This document shows, in pieces, positions 26,624-34,226 of a stretch of DNA of 64,000 bases. Source of the DNA: Methylophilus sp. 5 (GTDB lineage: Bacteria; Pseudomonadota; Gammaproteobacteria; Burkholderiales; Methylophilaceae); NCBI RefSeq assembly GCF_000515275.1, contig NZ_KI911560.1, positions 2,842,124-2,906,123 on the forward strand, written 5' to 3'. Numbering within the stretch: position 1 is the first letter of the stretch; the number at the start of each line of letters is the position of its first letter. Under the pieces are notes generated by a model that was not told the DNA's origin, ran no database searches, and was given only the letters and a program-made list of their open reading frames with translations. Both the position numbers and the translations under genes were made by a program.

Positions 26624-29600
26624 ATGTTGAAAAGATTTACCATGCGCGCCATTCGGGCCCGCTACCTGGTTATCGTGCTGGCAGCATTGCTCATGCTGGC
26701 AGGGTTTAAAACTATCCCTAATACCGCGATGGATGTCTTCCCGGAGTTTGCACCAGTCAAGGTCGAAATTCAGACCGAGGTGCCCGGACTCTCCAGTGTC
26801 GAGACCGAGCAACTGGTTTCCATCCCGATTGAGCATGCCATGAACGGCATCCCGCATATGAAAACCCTGCGCTCAAAGTCGGTGCTTGGTTTATCTTCGG
26901 TCGTCATGTTGTTTGACCAGGGCACATCATTGGCCGAAGCCAGGCAGTCGGTACAAGAGAGGCTGCTACTGGCTAGGCAACGTTTACCTGCCATCGCCAA
27001 GCCACCCGTCATGTTGCCACCGCTATCGTCTATGTCACGCGTGCTAAAAATAGGCTTAAGCAGCAAAGAGCATAGTATTGCAGAACTCAGTACCCAGGCA
27101 TTGTGGACCATACGCCCGCGCCTGATGGCCATCCCAGGCGTTGCCAATGTGGCAATGTGGGGCCTGCGCGACCAGGAGTTGCAAGTGCGCTTTGATGCCA
27201 CCAAACTGGCACAACATCAACTCACAGCCACCCAGGTGGGCCAGCGTCTGGCATCGGCCATCCGCCCGGACAGCGGCGGTTATCTGGATACGGCGCAACA
27301 ACGCCTGGTCGTTGCCTATGACCGGCCGACACTGGATAAAGAAGACTACCTGCAGATGACGGTGGGCTATAGCAACGGTATTCCGGTCAAGCTAGGCCAA
27401 GTTGCCGACATAGACTGGGGCCATGCCTTGCCGATTGGCGATGCGGTGATTAACCAGGGCGATGGCCTGCTGCTGATTGTAGAAAAACAGCCGGATGCCA
27501 ATACGCTGACGGTTACGCAGCAGATTGACCGCGCACTGGCAGAACTCAAACCTGCCCTGCATGGCGTGCAGGTCGATGCGTCTATCTTCAGGCCCGCGAC
27601 CTTTATTGAGCAGGCACTACAGCACTTAAAACAGGCGCTGGTGCTCGGCATCGGCCTGGTCGCCATCATCCTGTTCTTGTTTTTGCGTAACCCCCGCGCG
27701 GCCCTGATTAGCCTGGTGGCTATTCCCTTGTCATTAGTCACCGCTATTTTGCTGTTAACCTGGCTCAACGTCAGCATCAATACCATGGTGCTGGCCGGGC
27801 TGGTGATTGCGCTGGGCGAAGTGGTGGATGACTCGATTATCGACCTGGAAAACATTTTGCGCGCCATGACGCTGAACCAGCAACTGGCGCAACCTAAACC
27901 GATCATCAAGGTGATTGCACAAGCCTCGTATGAAGTGCGTGGCTCGGTCATCTACGCCACGCTGATTGTGATGTCGGTATTTATTCCGGTGTTTTTTCTG
28001 CAGGGCATCGCAGGGGCCTTCTTTAAACCACTGGCGTATGGCTATTTGCTGGCGATTTCAGCCTCTTTGCTGGTGGCACTCATCGTCACGCCCGTGCTGG
28101 CTTATTGTTTTCTTAAACAAAACCACAGCCCGTCAGAGCGTGCGTCTAGCTTACCAGCACGTGTTGAAAAATGGCTGCAACGAGGCCTGGAAAAACCAAA
28201 ACACATCATTGCCGGTGGCGGCCTGTTTTTATGTGGCATGCTGGCTAGCCTGCCTTTTTTAGGCACTGAATTCTTGCCTGCCTTTAAAGAAACTGACTTT
28301 TTAATGCACTTTGTTGAACGCCCGGGCACGTCTATTGCGCAGATGAAAGCCATGACGCTGCGTGCCAGCCATGAACTGATGCAGATTGAAGGCGTACGTA
28401 ACCTCGGCTCACATATTGGCCGCGCCGAAGTGGCAGATGAAGTAGTCGGCCCCAACTTTGGCGAGCTCTGGGTCAGCATTTCACCCACGGCGGACTATGC
28501 AGCCACCATGCAGAAAATCAACCAGACCATTGCAGGTTATGCGGGCATTTTTACCGACGTGCAAACCTACCTTAAAGAGCGGACCAAAGAAGTGATGTCT
28601 GGCAACAGCGCCAGCATCGTGATTCGTTTATTCGGCAATGATCTCGACGACTTACGCACCCAAGCTGAGCGTATCCGCTTATCTATTGCCGATATTGACG
28701 GCTTGATCGACCTCAAAGTCGAGTCACAGGTATTGATTCCACGTATTCATGTGCGCCTAAAAACAGCGGCCGCTGACCGTTACGGCATCACAGAGGCTGA
28801 GATTAAACAGTCACTGGCGCTGATGACTCAAGGCCAGGTGCAGGGTGAAATTTATGTTGGCCAAACCCGCTTTAATGTGCGTTTAATCAGCCACACCCCC
28901 GCGCAAGACAGCGTGCAGGCACTCAGGCAGATCCCAATTCAGAGCAGCACAGGCGCAATTTTGGCCTTGGCAGACATTGCAGATGTTTACGTACAGCCGA
29001 CACCCAATGAAATCAAACGCGAAGGCGCTTCGAGAAAAATTGATATTGCAGCCAACGTCGCTGGCAAAGATATTGGCAGCGTTGCCCAAGCGGTAGAAGC
29101 GCGCGTGCAACAGCTAGACTTGCCTGACGGCTATTACGTCAAATTCATGGGCGAATACACCGAGCAAAAAACAGCCAGCCTGACACTGGCGATGTACACC
29201 CTGCTCGCCTTACTCGTCGTGTTTTTACTGATATTGATGAGCCTAAAATCACTGCAGCTAACCACCATCTTGTTCGCCGTGCTCCCGGTTGCTGTGGCAG
29301 GCGGACTCATTGGCATCTGGCTCATTGGCGGCACCCTGTCACTGGGCGCCATGATCGGCCTCATCGCAGTCATGGGCATCGCCGCTCGCAACGGCATCTT
29401 ATTAATCTCGCGCTACCAGCAATTGCGTCTCACCGGCGACAATACGACACCTCGCTTATTAATCACCGCCGTCTCAGACCGCTTCCGGGCCATCAGCATG
29501 ACCACGCTGGCCACCAGCATGGCCTTGCTACCGATTATTGTGGCAGGCCCGGTGTCAGGCTATGAAATTGAACACCCGTTGGCGGTCGTGATTTTTTGCG

Positions 29601-29674
29601 GATTATTATCAGCGATGGTCGTCAACCTGGTGCTCTTACCTACGCTGATCCTGTTATTTCACACAGATTGCTAG
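26624..29674 (+). CDS. RND efflux pump, heavy-metal (CusA/CzcA-like) subfamily
   Basis: A 1016-residue inner membrane proton antiporter with twelve membrane helices and two large periplasmic loops. I start at the ATG at 26624 (MLKRFTMRAIRARYLVIVL); the frame is open farther upstream only because it overlaps the previous gene in another frame. Helix 4 carries ALGEVVDDSIIDLENILRAM, which includes the acidic proton-relay residues of this class, and the second half has GLIAVMGIAARNGILLISRY. It belongs to the HME-like branch but the metal-coordinating methionines of CusA cannot be assigned by eye, so the substrate is open. Confidence 0.88.
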   Translation: MLKRFTMRAIRARYLVIVLAALLMLAGFKTIPNTAMDVFPEFAPVKVEIQTEVPGLSSVETEQLVSIPIEHAMNGIPHMKTLRSKSVLGLSSVVMLFDQGTSLAEARQSVQERLLLARQRLPAIAKPPVMLPPLSSMSRVLKIGLSSKEHSIAELSTQALWTIRPRLMAIPGVANVAMWGLRDQELQVRFDATKLAQHQLTATQVGQRLASAIRPDSGGYLDTAQQRLVVAYDRPTLDKEDYLQMTVGYSNGIPVKLGQVADIDWGHALPIGDAVINQGDGLLLIVEKQPDANTLTVTQQIDRALAELKPALHGVQVDASIFRPATFIEQALQHLKQALVLGIGLVAIILFLFLRNPRAALISLVAIPLSLVTAILLLTWLNVSINTMVLAGLVIALGEVVDDSIIDLENILRAMTLNQQLAQPKPIIKVIAQASYEVRGSVIYATLIVMSVFIPVFFLQGIAGAFFKPLAYGYLLAISASLLVALIVTPVLAYCFLKQNHSPSERASSLPARVEKWLQRGLEKPKHIIAGGGLFLCGMLASLPFLGTEFLPAFKETDFLMHFVERPGTSIAQMKAMTLRASHELMQIEGVRNLGSHIGRAEVADEVVGPNFGELWVSISPTADYAATMQKINQTIAGYAGIFTDVQTYLKERTKEVMSGNSASIVIRLFGNDLDDLRTQAERIRLSIADIDGLIDLKVESQVLIPRIHVRLKTAAADRYGITEAEIKQSLALMTQGQVQGEIYVGQTRFNVRLISHTPAQDSVQALRQIPIQSSTGAILALADIADVYVQPTPNEIKREGASRKIDIAANVAGKDIGSVAQAVEARVQQLDLPDGYYVKFMGEYTEQKTASLTLAMYTLLALLVVFLLILMSLKSLQLTTILFAVLPVAVAGGLIGIWLIGGTLSLGAMIGLIAVMGIAARNGILLISRYQQLRLTGDNTTPRLLITAVSDRFRAISMTTLATSMALLPIIVAGPVSGYEIEHPLAVVIFCGLLSAMVVNLVLLPTLILLFHTDC

Positions 29675-29695
29675 AGCACGTAACAGCTGTCACAA

Positions 29696-29730
29696 AAAGA
29701 AAAAGCTGTGTGTAAACACAGCTTTTTTAT
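29696..29730 (+). terminator. Intrinsic terminator after the RND operon
   Basis: AAAAGCTGTGT - GTAA - ACACAGCTTTT followed by TTATT, about 25 bases past the pump stop. The complementary strand also ends in a T-rich run, so it may act in both directions, facing the convergent gene at 29854. Confidence 0.88.
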
Positions 29731-29853
29731 TGCCCGAAGCGCAGATTAACGGTTATTGATATCCGCGAATAAATGCGGACGCAGTGGGGTAAACCTGCAT
29801 GCAACGTACTGCGTTTAGCGCAAGCATCAGCCTAATATGACAGGCTCCTCTGA

Positions 29854-30672
29854 CTAATTTGCAAGTAACGCTCTTAATTCAGCCACAACTTTTACTTGGC
29901 ATTCAATCAACACCTTATCGAATGCTTGCTTTACTTGTCTATAATCATCCTCAGCCCATTGAGCTTGAGTAAACAGCTGTTGAGATATCTGGCTACAGTC
30001 AACTTGATTGGGTGCGCCACCAAAAAACCAACCTTCACCAGGTTTGTAAACAATCAACTGCGTATACAACCGATATTGAGCAGGCTTTTCTGATGAATCC
30101 TGCAGATTTTCGTAAATTAACCTGGTTAGCCCATTAGAAACAATCAAAGGCTTTTTAAAGGTTTGGGTGCTCAAAACGGTGTCTTTCGCAATGGCTTCAT
30201 TAATGCTGCTACTCACCGTTTGAATATACTTAGTCGCGATAGGGTTTACTAAGTTAGTACGATTTTGCAAAGTGTTTTCGTCAATTTTATCGCCTTGCAA
30301 ATCAGTTTTCCCAAAGCCAGAAAAGCCAACTACGCCTAAAGGCAACAACAATACATTTAAACCAACCTGTTTCAGCAACTCCTTGCCAGTGTTAGAAGGC
30401 TTGATAATACGCACTTCGTCTAATTCATTTTTCAAAACGCTGCCACTAGGGCTATATTGACTATAGATTATTTTAATTTTCTCTATCTGGACTGATGCAG
30501 CTGGAATATCATTTGTTGCTTGTGGCGTAAGCCTTGGTGGCGGCACTGCATCGCTGATAGCACTATTTTCAACAGAAGTAGGCGGTTGTATAGTGACATC
30601 TTGTGCATATATGGAAGTTGAAATGACAATCCATAGTAACCCGATTGTTGTTAAACTTTTACTCGGTTTCAT
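29854..30672 (-). CDS. Exported hypothetical protein, 272 residues
   Basis: Begins with a signal peptide (MKPSKSLTTIGLLWIVISTS, cleavage near IYAQD), then a Pro/Thr/Ala-rich linker and a domain with the hydrophobic stretch VGLNVLLLPLGVVGFSGFGK near 120-140. Two cysteines (in QVDCSQ and IECQVK) near the C-terminus may pair. I do not recognise the family. It is convergent with the RND operon and is the last gene before the CDI locus. Confidence 0.7.
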   Translation of the reverse strand: MKPSKSLTTIGLLWIVISTSIYAQDVTIQPPTSVENSAISDAVPPPRLTPQATNDIPAASVQIEKIKIIYSQYSPSGSVLKNELDEVRIIKPSNTGKELLKQVGLNVLLLPLGVVGFSGFGKTDLQGDKIDENTLQNRTNLVNPIATKYIQTVSSSINEAIAKDTVLSTQTFKKPLIVSNGLTRLIYENLQDSSEKPAQYRLYTQLIVYKPGEGWFFGGAPNQVDCSQISQQLFTQAQWAEDDYRQVKQAFDKVLIECQVKVVAELRALLAN

Positions 30673-31140
30673 AGTACCTATTCGATATGTTTAAAAATTA
30701 AAAATTGTTTTTTGATTTATTGACGTTTCACCATGACCTTGCTATTTGCTTTCACCTTATATGTGTTGGTATTGGCAATTACCAAGTGCCTGCACCATCC
30801 TCTTTCCAAACAGCGAAATAGAAGTAAGTGACGTAGAGACTAAGGTAACCCCAAGCACCGCCAGCTTGCATGGCTAGCAGCAAGCTGGCTGCATAGCCAC
30901 ATAAGTTCGAGGCTGGGGATGAGACAAGACAGTGAGTAGCGGCCTTGCCAATTGAAATGCACCACGCATACCAAAATCAACATCTATTAAAAACAATAAT
31001 ATATTAACATTTATTAACATTAACAGCCAACCTTTACATGCGAGAGCAGCGTGACTCTCGCATGTAAATTTGGGGATACTTGGGGTCGAATACTTGGGGA
31101 AGCTCAGAGTAACTTTACTTTTACTCTGAGCCCACAATTG
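30673..31140. other. Gene-poor repeat-bearing region
   Basis: No gene is supported. It holds a 10-bp inverted repeat GCCAGCTTGC / GCAAGCTGGC with a 10-base loop (30860-30889), the paired motif TTAACAT-TTA-TTAACAT (31004-31020), a perfect 14-bp inverted repeat TTTACATGCGAGAG / CTCTCGCATGTAAA (31033-31068) without a T-run, tandem ACTTGGGG copies (31078-31100), and a CTCAGAGTAA / TTACTCTGAG palindrome (31103-31130) related to the element at 31965-32025. Confidence 0.5.
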
Positions 31141-31203
31141 AAACCAGACTTTTTGGTTTTGCGGTATTGCTCACTGTCTAGGGTAGCTTTACCTGCGATT
31201 GTC
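31141..31203 (-). pseudogene. Remnant of a cdiA-type gene (about 63 bp)
   Basis: This stretch matches the inside of the intact cdiA at about 43172-43235 with around 90% identity and a one-base deletion; the intact copy encodes ATLDTEQYRKTKKSGF. It is too short to be anything but a relic, and shows that cdiA-like sequence once extended to the far end of the locus. Confidence 0.7.
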
Positions 31204-31264
31204 CAACAGCTCTGACCCCGACGATCAATTATTAACTACAATTATTTTCAAAGGTCGGTTGCTT

Positions 31265-31819
31265 TTAGACATTCAAACTCTTGGGGTCTGGCAGGCTACG
31301 AAGCACTTTTTCTACAGTGTCGCGAGGAAGGATTTTTTCAAAAACGGTTTTACCTGCATCTTTACTGTAGATTAAGCGCTCTTCTTCGCCAGCGCCGAAT
31401 AGGAAAAAGCGCCAGCCATAGTTTGATAGTTCGCCGTATGATTTAATCTCAATACCAAAGGGTATATTTGTAACTTTCTTATCATAGTCATCAATCTGGC
31501 CTGACAACTCTTTATCTTCCGGGAACTCATTCAAAGCATGTATCAGCTCCATCTCTATATAAGAATAATAGTTTCTGGTAGCGCATGCTTGAATGTAAGC
31601 ATTATCTTTACCCAAGTTGGTTTCAACTAACCCTTGAGCCTCAATGTCTTCAATAGTTCTTTTTAAGTAAGCAATCATACAATCGAGTGTCCAATTTGAC
31701 CCTCTGTGAATTAGCAGTTCATCATCAATGACGATGTTGAAAAAACCGAATACAAAATGGCTATCGTCCTGCCTTTCTAGCACCTCAAACGTAATTCCAA
31801 ACTCCCAAGTACCAAACAT
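31265..31819 (-). CDS. Immunity protein, Imm42-like
   Basis: A 184-residue soluble acidic protein (MFGTWEFGITFEVLERQDDS, then FGFFNIVIDDELL) resembling the Imm42 family of polymorphic-toxin immunity proteins. Its ATG overlaps the stop of a truncated toxin tail (TAATG at 31817-31821), the normal arrangement of cdiA-CT and cdiI. With the toxin domain mostly gone, it may remain useful against kin that still deploy that toxin. The immunity role is strongly suggested by context, the family name less so. Confidence 0.65.
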   Translation of the reverse strand: MFGTWEFGITFEVLERQDDSHFVFGFFNIVIDDELLIHRGSNWTLDCMIAYLKRTIEDIEAQGLVETNLGKDNAYIQACATRNYYSYIEMELIHALNEFPEDKELSGQIDDYDKKVTNIPFGIEIKSYGELSNYGWRFFLFGAGEEERLIYSKDAGKTVFEKILPRDTVEKVLRSLPDPKSLNV

Positions 31820-31959
31820 TACTTCACTCCTAAACTACGTAGCTCTTTTGATAACCCTGCTTGGCGTAACTCGTCAATAGTAATAGGTACGCGAGTATCA
31901 CCAATACTGCCGCTCCAATGATAAACGCCATTATTATTATCAAAAAACTGGTGAATAAA
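31819..31959 (-). pseudogene. Truncated CdiA toxin C-terminus
   Basis: A 46-codon open tail with no start codon: FIHQFFDNNNGVYHWSGSIG, then DTRVPITIDELRQAGLSKEL and a C-terminus LRSLGVK. The HWSGS motif and its coupling to an immunity gene mark it as the end of a polymorphic toxin. Upstream, an in-frame TGA and the palindromic element at 31965-32025 cut it off, so the rest of the toxin was lost. Confidence 0.7.
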
Positions 31960-31964
31960 TCAAT

Positions 31965-32025
31965 GGGGTCAAATGAGGGTTACCCCAGAGTAAAAAGAGG
32001 AATACTTCACTTTTACTCTGACCCC
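31965..32025. repeat. REP/MITE-like palindrome, GGGGTCA...TGACCCC family
   Basis: A 61-bp element bounded by GGGGTCA / TGACCCC, with an inner inverted pair CAGAGTAAAA / TTTTACTCTG. Degenerate relatives are at 31103-31130 and 39154-39193. It abuts the truncated toxin tail. I recall similar GGGGTCAGAGTAAAA elements near REP-associated tyrosine transposases in proteobacteria; no such transposase is in this window. Confidence 0.6.
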
Positions 32026-32154
32026 AAAACTATGCTCTGACTACCAATAGATTTGTTGGAGCAAGCATTTAGTTCACTACAGCCTTGAACTAGCGAGTTA
32101 ACCAATAGGAGTTAATAATGGCGAGATAAACATTATTTGCTTGTGATCTTGTTA

Positions 32155-32439
32155 TTACTCCAAATATCGAAGCTTTTCTGATAAAGCAACTGCCTTAAAT
32201 CTAAGATCTTGATCTGTAATGTAAAATTCTGGATCACTGTTGTATATATCTTGATTATCGGTATAACTGTTTGCCTCACCAAACATCTCTTCTAGCAAAT
32301 CGTATAATTTACCAAAAAGACGGCCATCCCCCTTCATTTTGTGTAGATAACCTAAGCTAAACTCATTAGCAGTGATCTCACCTTTTAAAAAACAATCAAT
32401 GAGTTGCAAATACTCACCTTTAATATCCTCAGTGGTCAT
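32155..32439 (-). CDS. Colicin-D-type immunity protein
   Basis: A 94-residue acidic helical protein (MTTEDIKGEYLQLIDCFLKG; ITANEFSLGYLHKMKGD; LYDLLEEMFGEANSY) with the look of the colicin D/E immunity helical family. Its start overlaps the stop of the colicin-D-like toxin module by 4 bases (ATGA), so it is the cognate antidote. Confidence 0.8.
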   Translation of the reverse strand: MTTEDIKGEYLQLIDCFLKGEITANEFSLGYLHKMKGDGRLFGKLYDLLEEMFGEANSYTDNQDIYNSDPEFYITDQDLRFKAVALSEKLRYLE

Positions 32440-33839
32440 AATTTACCTCTTTCAAGTACGTTTTTTAGTTGAGCGGGTGATAGTTTCCAACCTGAAAGAA
32501 AATTTCCATTAGCGTCCTTGATAACATTCAATCCTGTGTTGGCGTCAACAAAATGAGTTACTGGGTTTCCTCTATATGAGCCATTTACTACTTTGGTATT
32601 TTGTGAGGTCAAATGCTGATTCACAGCATCCTGAAACTGCTTAATGGTTGTATTGTTCGTGTTCCCTAAGACACCAAAATCTGCACCATGCCCCCTATCC
32701 AAAGAATGTTGCAGATTAGCTCGCATGAAGTTAATAGACTTATTTGCCTCATCCAATTTCTCCGCCGCCTTAGCAGCATCACCTGTCTCAGAAAGTAGTT
32801 TAGCTTCTTTTACCAGTGTCTTGGCAGCATCTCCAGCAGGCCCAAGCGCACCAATAATCGCTAAAGTATAATCAAATGGACTTTCCGCCTGTGCAAAGCC
32901 AGTAACATCACCGACTACCGGAATCAAACTAATGGCAATATCAGTTAGTTGCTGTGGTGGAGCCGCTTTTTGTGCATTTTCGCCAAACTGTGCGACGACA
33001 CGTCCGAAACCAATTGTATAGAAATTTTCGACCAGATAGGCCTTCGCGGCAGGATCTAAATTGAGTTGTGCTGCACATGCTTCTGGCGAGAGGTTGACGC
33101 AAGCGTTTAACAAGTCTCGATTTCTCAGTTTATCCAGCAGCTCAAGTTTGGTTGCGTTATTGCAGGCGTCTTGATTTCCCGTTTTACAATCTGCACTATA
33201 TTTAGAACGGTCCAGTTTTTCTTGGTGTTTTAACCAGTTATTCGCCACCGCATTCTGCGTCACCATGCCTGCGTTGATGGTTTGGGCAATGTCTCCGCCC
33301 GTAGCACTTGTAAGCGCGGCACTGATGATGGTGTTGGCGGCTTTAAACGCTTCTTCGTTTTTGATTCTGCCGCTGGCGTCTTTTTCAAACGCTTTTTGTA
33401 GTGCTTGTGGCAAGAGGTCGCCTAAGGCGCCTGCGGCAGCACCCGTTTGCCAGCCTGTGCCTAGCAAGGTCGTAACGGCTGCACCGAGCACGGCATGAGC
33501 AGCGACCTTACTTGTACCATCCAAGGTATCGCCTATCCATTTGGCTGCTTGTGCGGCAACTGGCTGGATGATGAGTTGACCAGCCAGTTGTATAAACTCT
33601 AGCTGCTCTTGTACTTTTTGTTGGTTAAACGGGTTATCTATGCTGCCGTTGGCGTGTTGGGTATCGCGATTGAGGGTGGCGATGGTTTGCTGGGCATCTT
33701 TATCGGTGGTGCTTTGTTGCTTGGTATTGTCAGTGATGGTGACAGCGCCTGTGGCAATCGCACTCTTTGTGGTGCCTTCGGCGTGACCGCTGCCTGCCAC
33801 GCACACGCAGGGGTCAGGTCTTGCAATCCAACATAGCAA
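32436..33839 (-). CDS. Orphan CdiA fragment with colicin-D-like tRNase domain
   Basis: A 467-codon frame lacking the secretion domain. Residues from about 16 to 205 are CdiA sequence, nearly identical to the module at 37110-39212, up to the junction NAVANNWLKHQE. After that comes unique toxin sequence: a hydrophobic helical linker, and at the end NLQHSLDRGHGADFGVLG, SYRGNPVTHFVDANTGLNVI and SGWKLSPAQLKNVLERGKL, which match the catalytic domain of colicin D (a nuclease cutting the anticodon loop of arginine tRNAs). The apparent start (TTG) lies in an inserted REP-like palindrome, so it is probably not translated by itself but kept as a silent cassette. Confidence 0.82.
   Translation of the reverse strand: MLCWIARPDPCVCVAGSGHAEGTTKSAIATGAVTITDNTKQQSTTDKDAQQTIATLNRDTQHANGSIDNPFNQQKVQEQLEFIQLAGQLIIQPVAAQAAKWIGDTLDGTSKVAAHAVLGAAVTTLLGTGWQTGAAAGALGDLLPQALQKAFEKDASGRIKNEEAFKAANTIISAALTSATGGDIAQTINAGMVTQNAVANNWLKHQEKLDRSKYSADCKTGNQDACNNATKLELLDKLRNRDLLNACVNLSPEACAAQLNLDPAAKAYLVENFYTIGFGRVVAQFGENAQKAAPPQQLTDIAISLIPVVGDVTGFAQAESPFDYTLAIIGALGPAGDAAKTLVKEAKLLSETGDAAKAAEKLDEANKSINFMRANLQHSLDRGHGADFGVLGNTNNTTIKQFQDAVNQHLTSQNTKVVNGSYRGNPVTHFVDANTGLNVIKDANGNFLSGWKLSPAQLKNVLERGKL
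33221..33800 (-). repeat. Direct repeat copy 1 shared by two orphan CdiA modules
   Basis: This 580-base block aligns without gaps with 38282-38861 and encodes the pretoxin segment from SGHAEG to NAVANN.LKHQE. On both sides of the block the two modules have different sequence (toxin domain on one side; on the other, a REP-like element here). Such a block can serve as a recombination arm for swapping toxin ends. Confidence 0.8.
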
Positions 33840-33869
33840 TGGAAATACTGAAATGCAAGACCTGACCCT
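33810..33869. repeat. REP/MITE-like palindrome, GGGTCAGGTCTTGCA family, copy 1
   Basis: A 60-bp element with perfect 15-bp inverted ends GGGTCAGGTCTTGCA / TGCAAGACCTGACCC around ATCCAACATAGC. A second, more degenerate copy is at 39820-39876. Here it lies exactly where homology of the colicin-D module with its sister module ends (33800). Confidence 0.75.
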
Positions 33870-33911
33870 AAGTTTTCGCTTTCGGGCTTGTTCACAATTG
33901 CTGACAAGATT

Positions 33912-34223
33912 TTAAGAACAATGCCTTGCATATAAAACCCCGGCCAATCCACTCAACTCTTTGTGGGACTTACTACGCTCAACAGCCCCTTCAGCAATGA
34001 CATCAGTAATATCATATCCACGATCAATTGCAGTTGTATAAATTTCATTTGAAACCTCCTCCATCATTTCATAATCTAGCTCTGAGATTTTGTCTTCAAA
34101 GTAAAAACGTATCAAAATGACTTTCCTTAAAGGGTCGTAATCGGCTGCTATAGCAATAACAGATTGAGTGATTTGCCCCATCAGCGGGATACGACTAATA
34201 GATACTATTTCTTCAATATTCAT
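33912..34223 (-). CDS. Probable immunity protein of the type-50 toxin module
   Basis: A 103-residue soluble acidic protein (MNIEEIVSISRIPLMGQITQ; YFEDKISELDYEMMEEVSNE). It begins 3 bases after the stop of the toxin module at 34227, the usual toxin-immunity arrangement. The N-terminus ends within a region that borders the REP-like palindrome, so its last residues (LYARHCS) may be replaced sequence. I do not recognise the family. Confidence 0.65.
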   Translation of the reverse strand: MNIEEIVSISRIPLMGQITQSVIAIAADYDPLRKVILIRFYFEDKISELDYEMMEEVSNEIYTTAIDRGYDITDVIAEGAVERSKSHKELSGLAGVLYARHCS

Positions 34224-34226
34224 AAA

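Noticed and set aside
31033..31068. 14-bp perfect inverted repeat as a terminator
   Set aside because: No T-run on either side; better treated as an unexplained palindrome.
30874..31137. Open frame of 87 codons on the minus strand
   Set aside because: It crosses several palindromes and repeats, has no ribosome binding site and no plausible protein character.
33638..33952. Minus-strand frame of 104 codons over the REP-like element
   Set aside because: Antiparallel frames through the palindrome and CdiA repeat in the wrong frame; a shadow.
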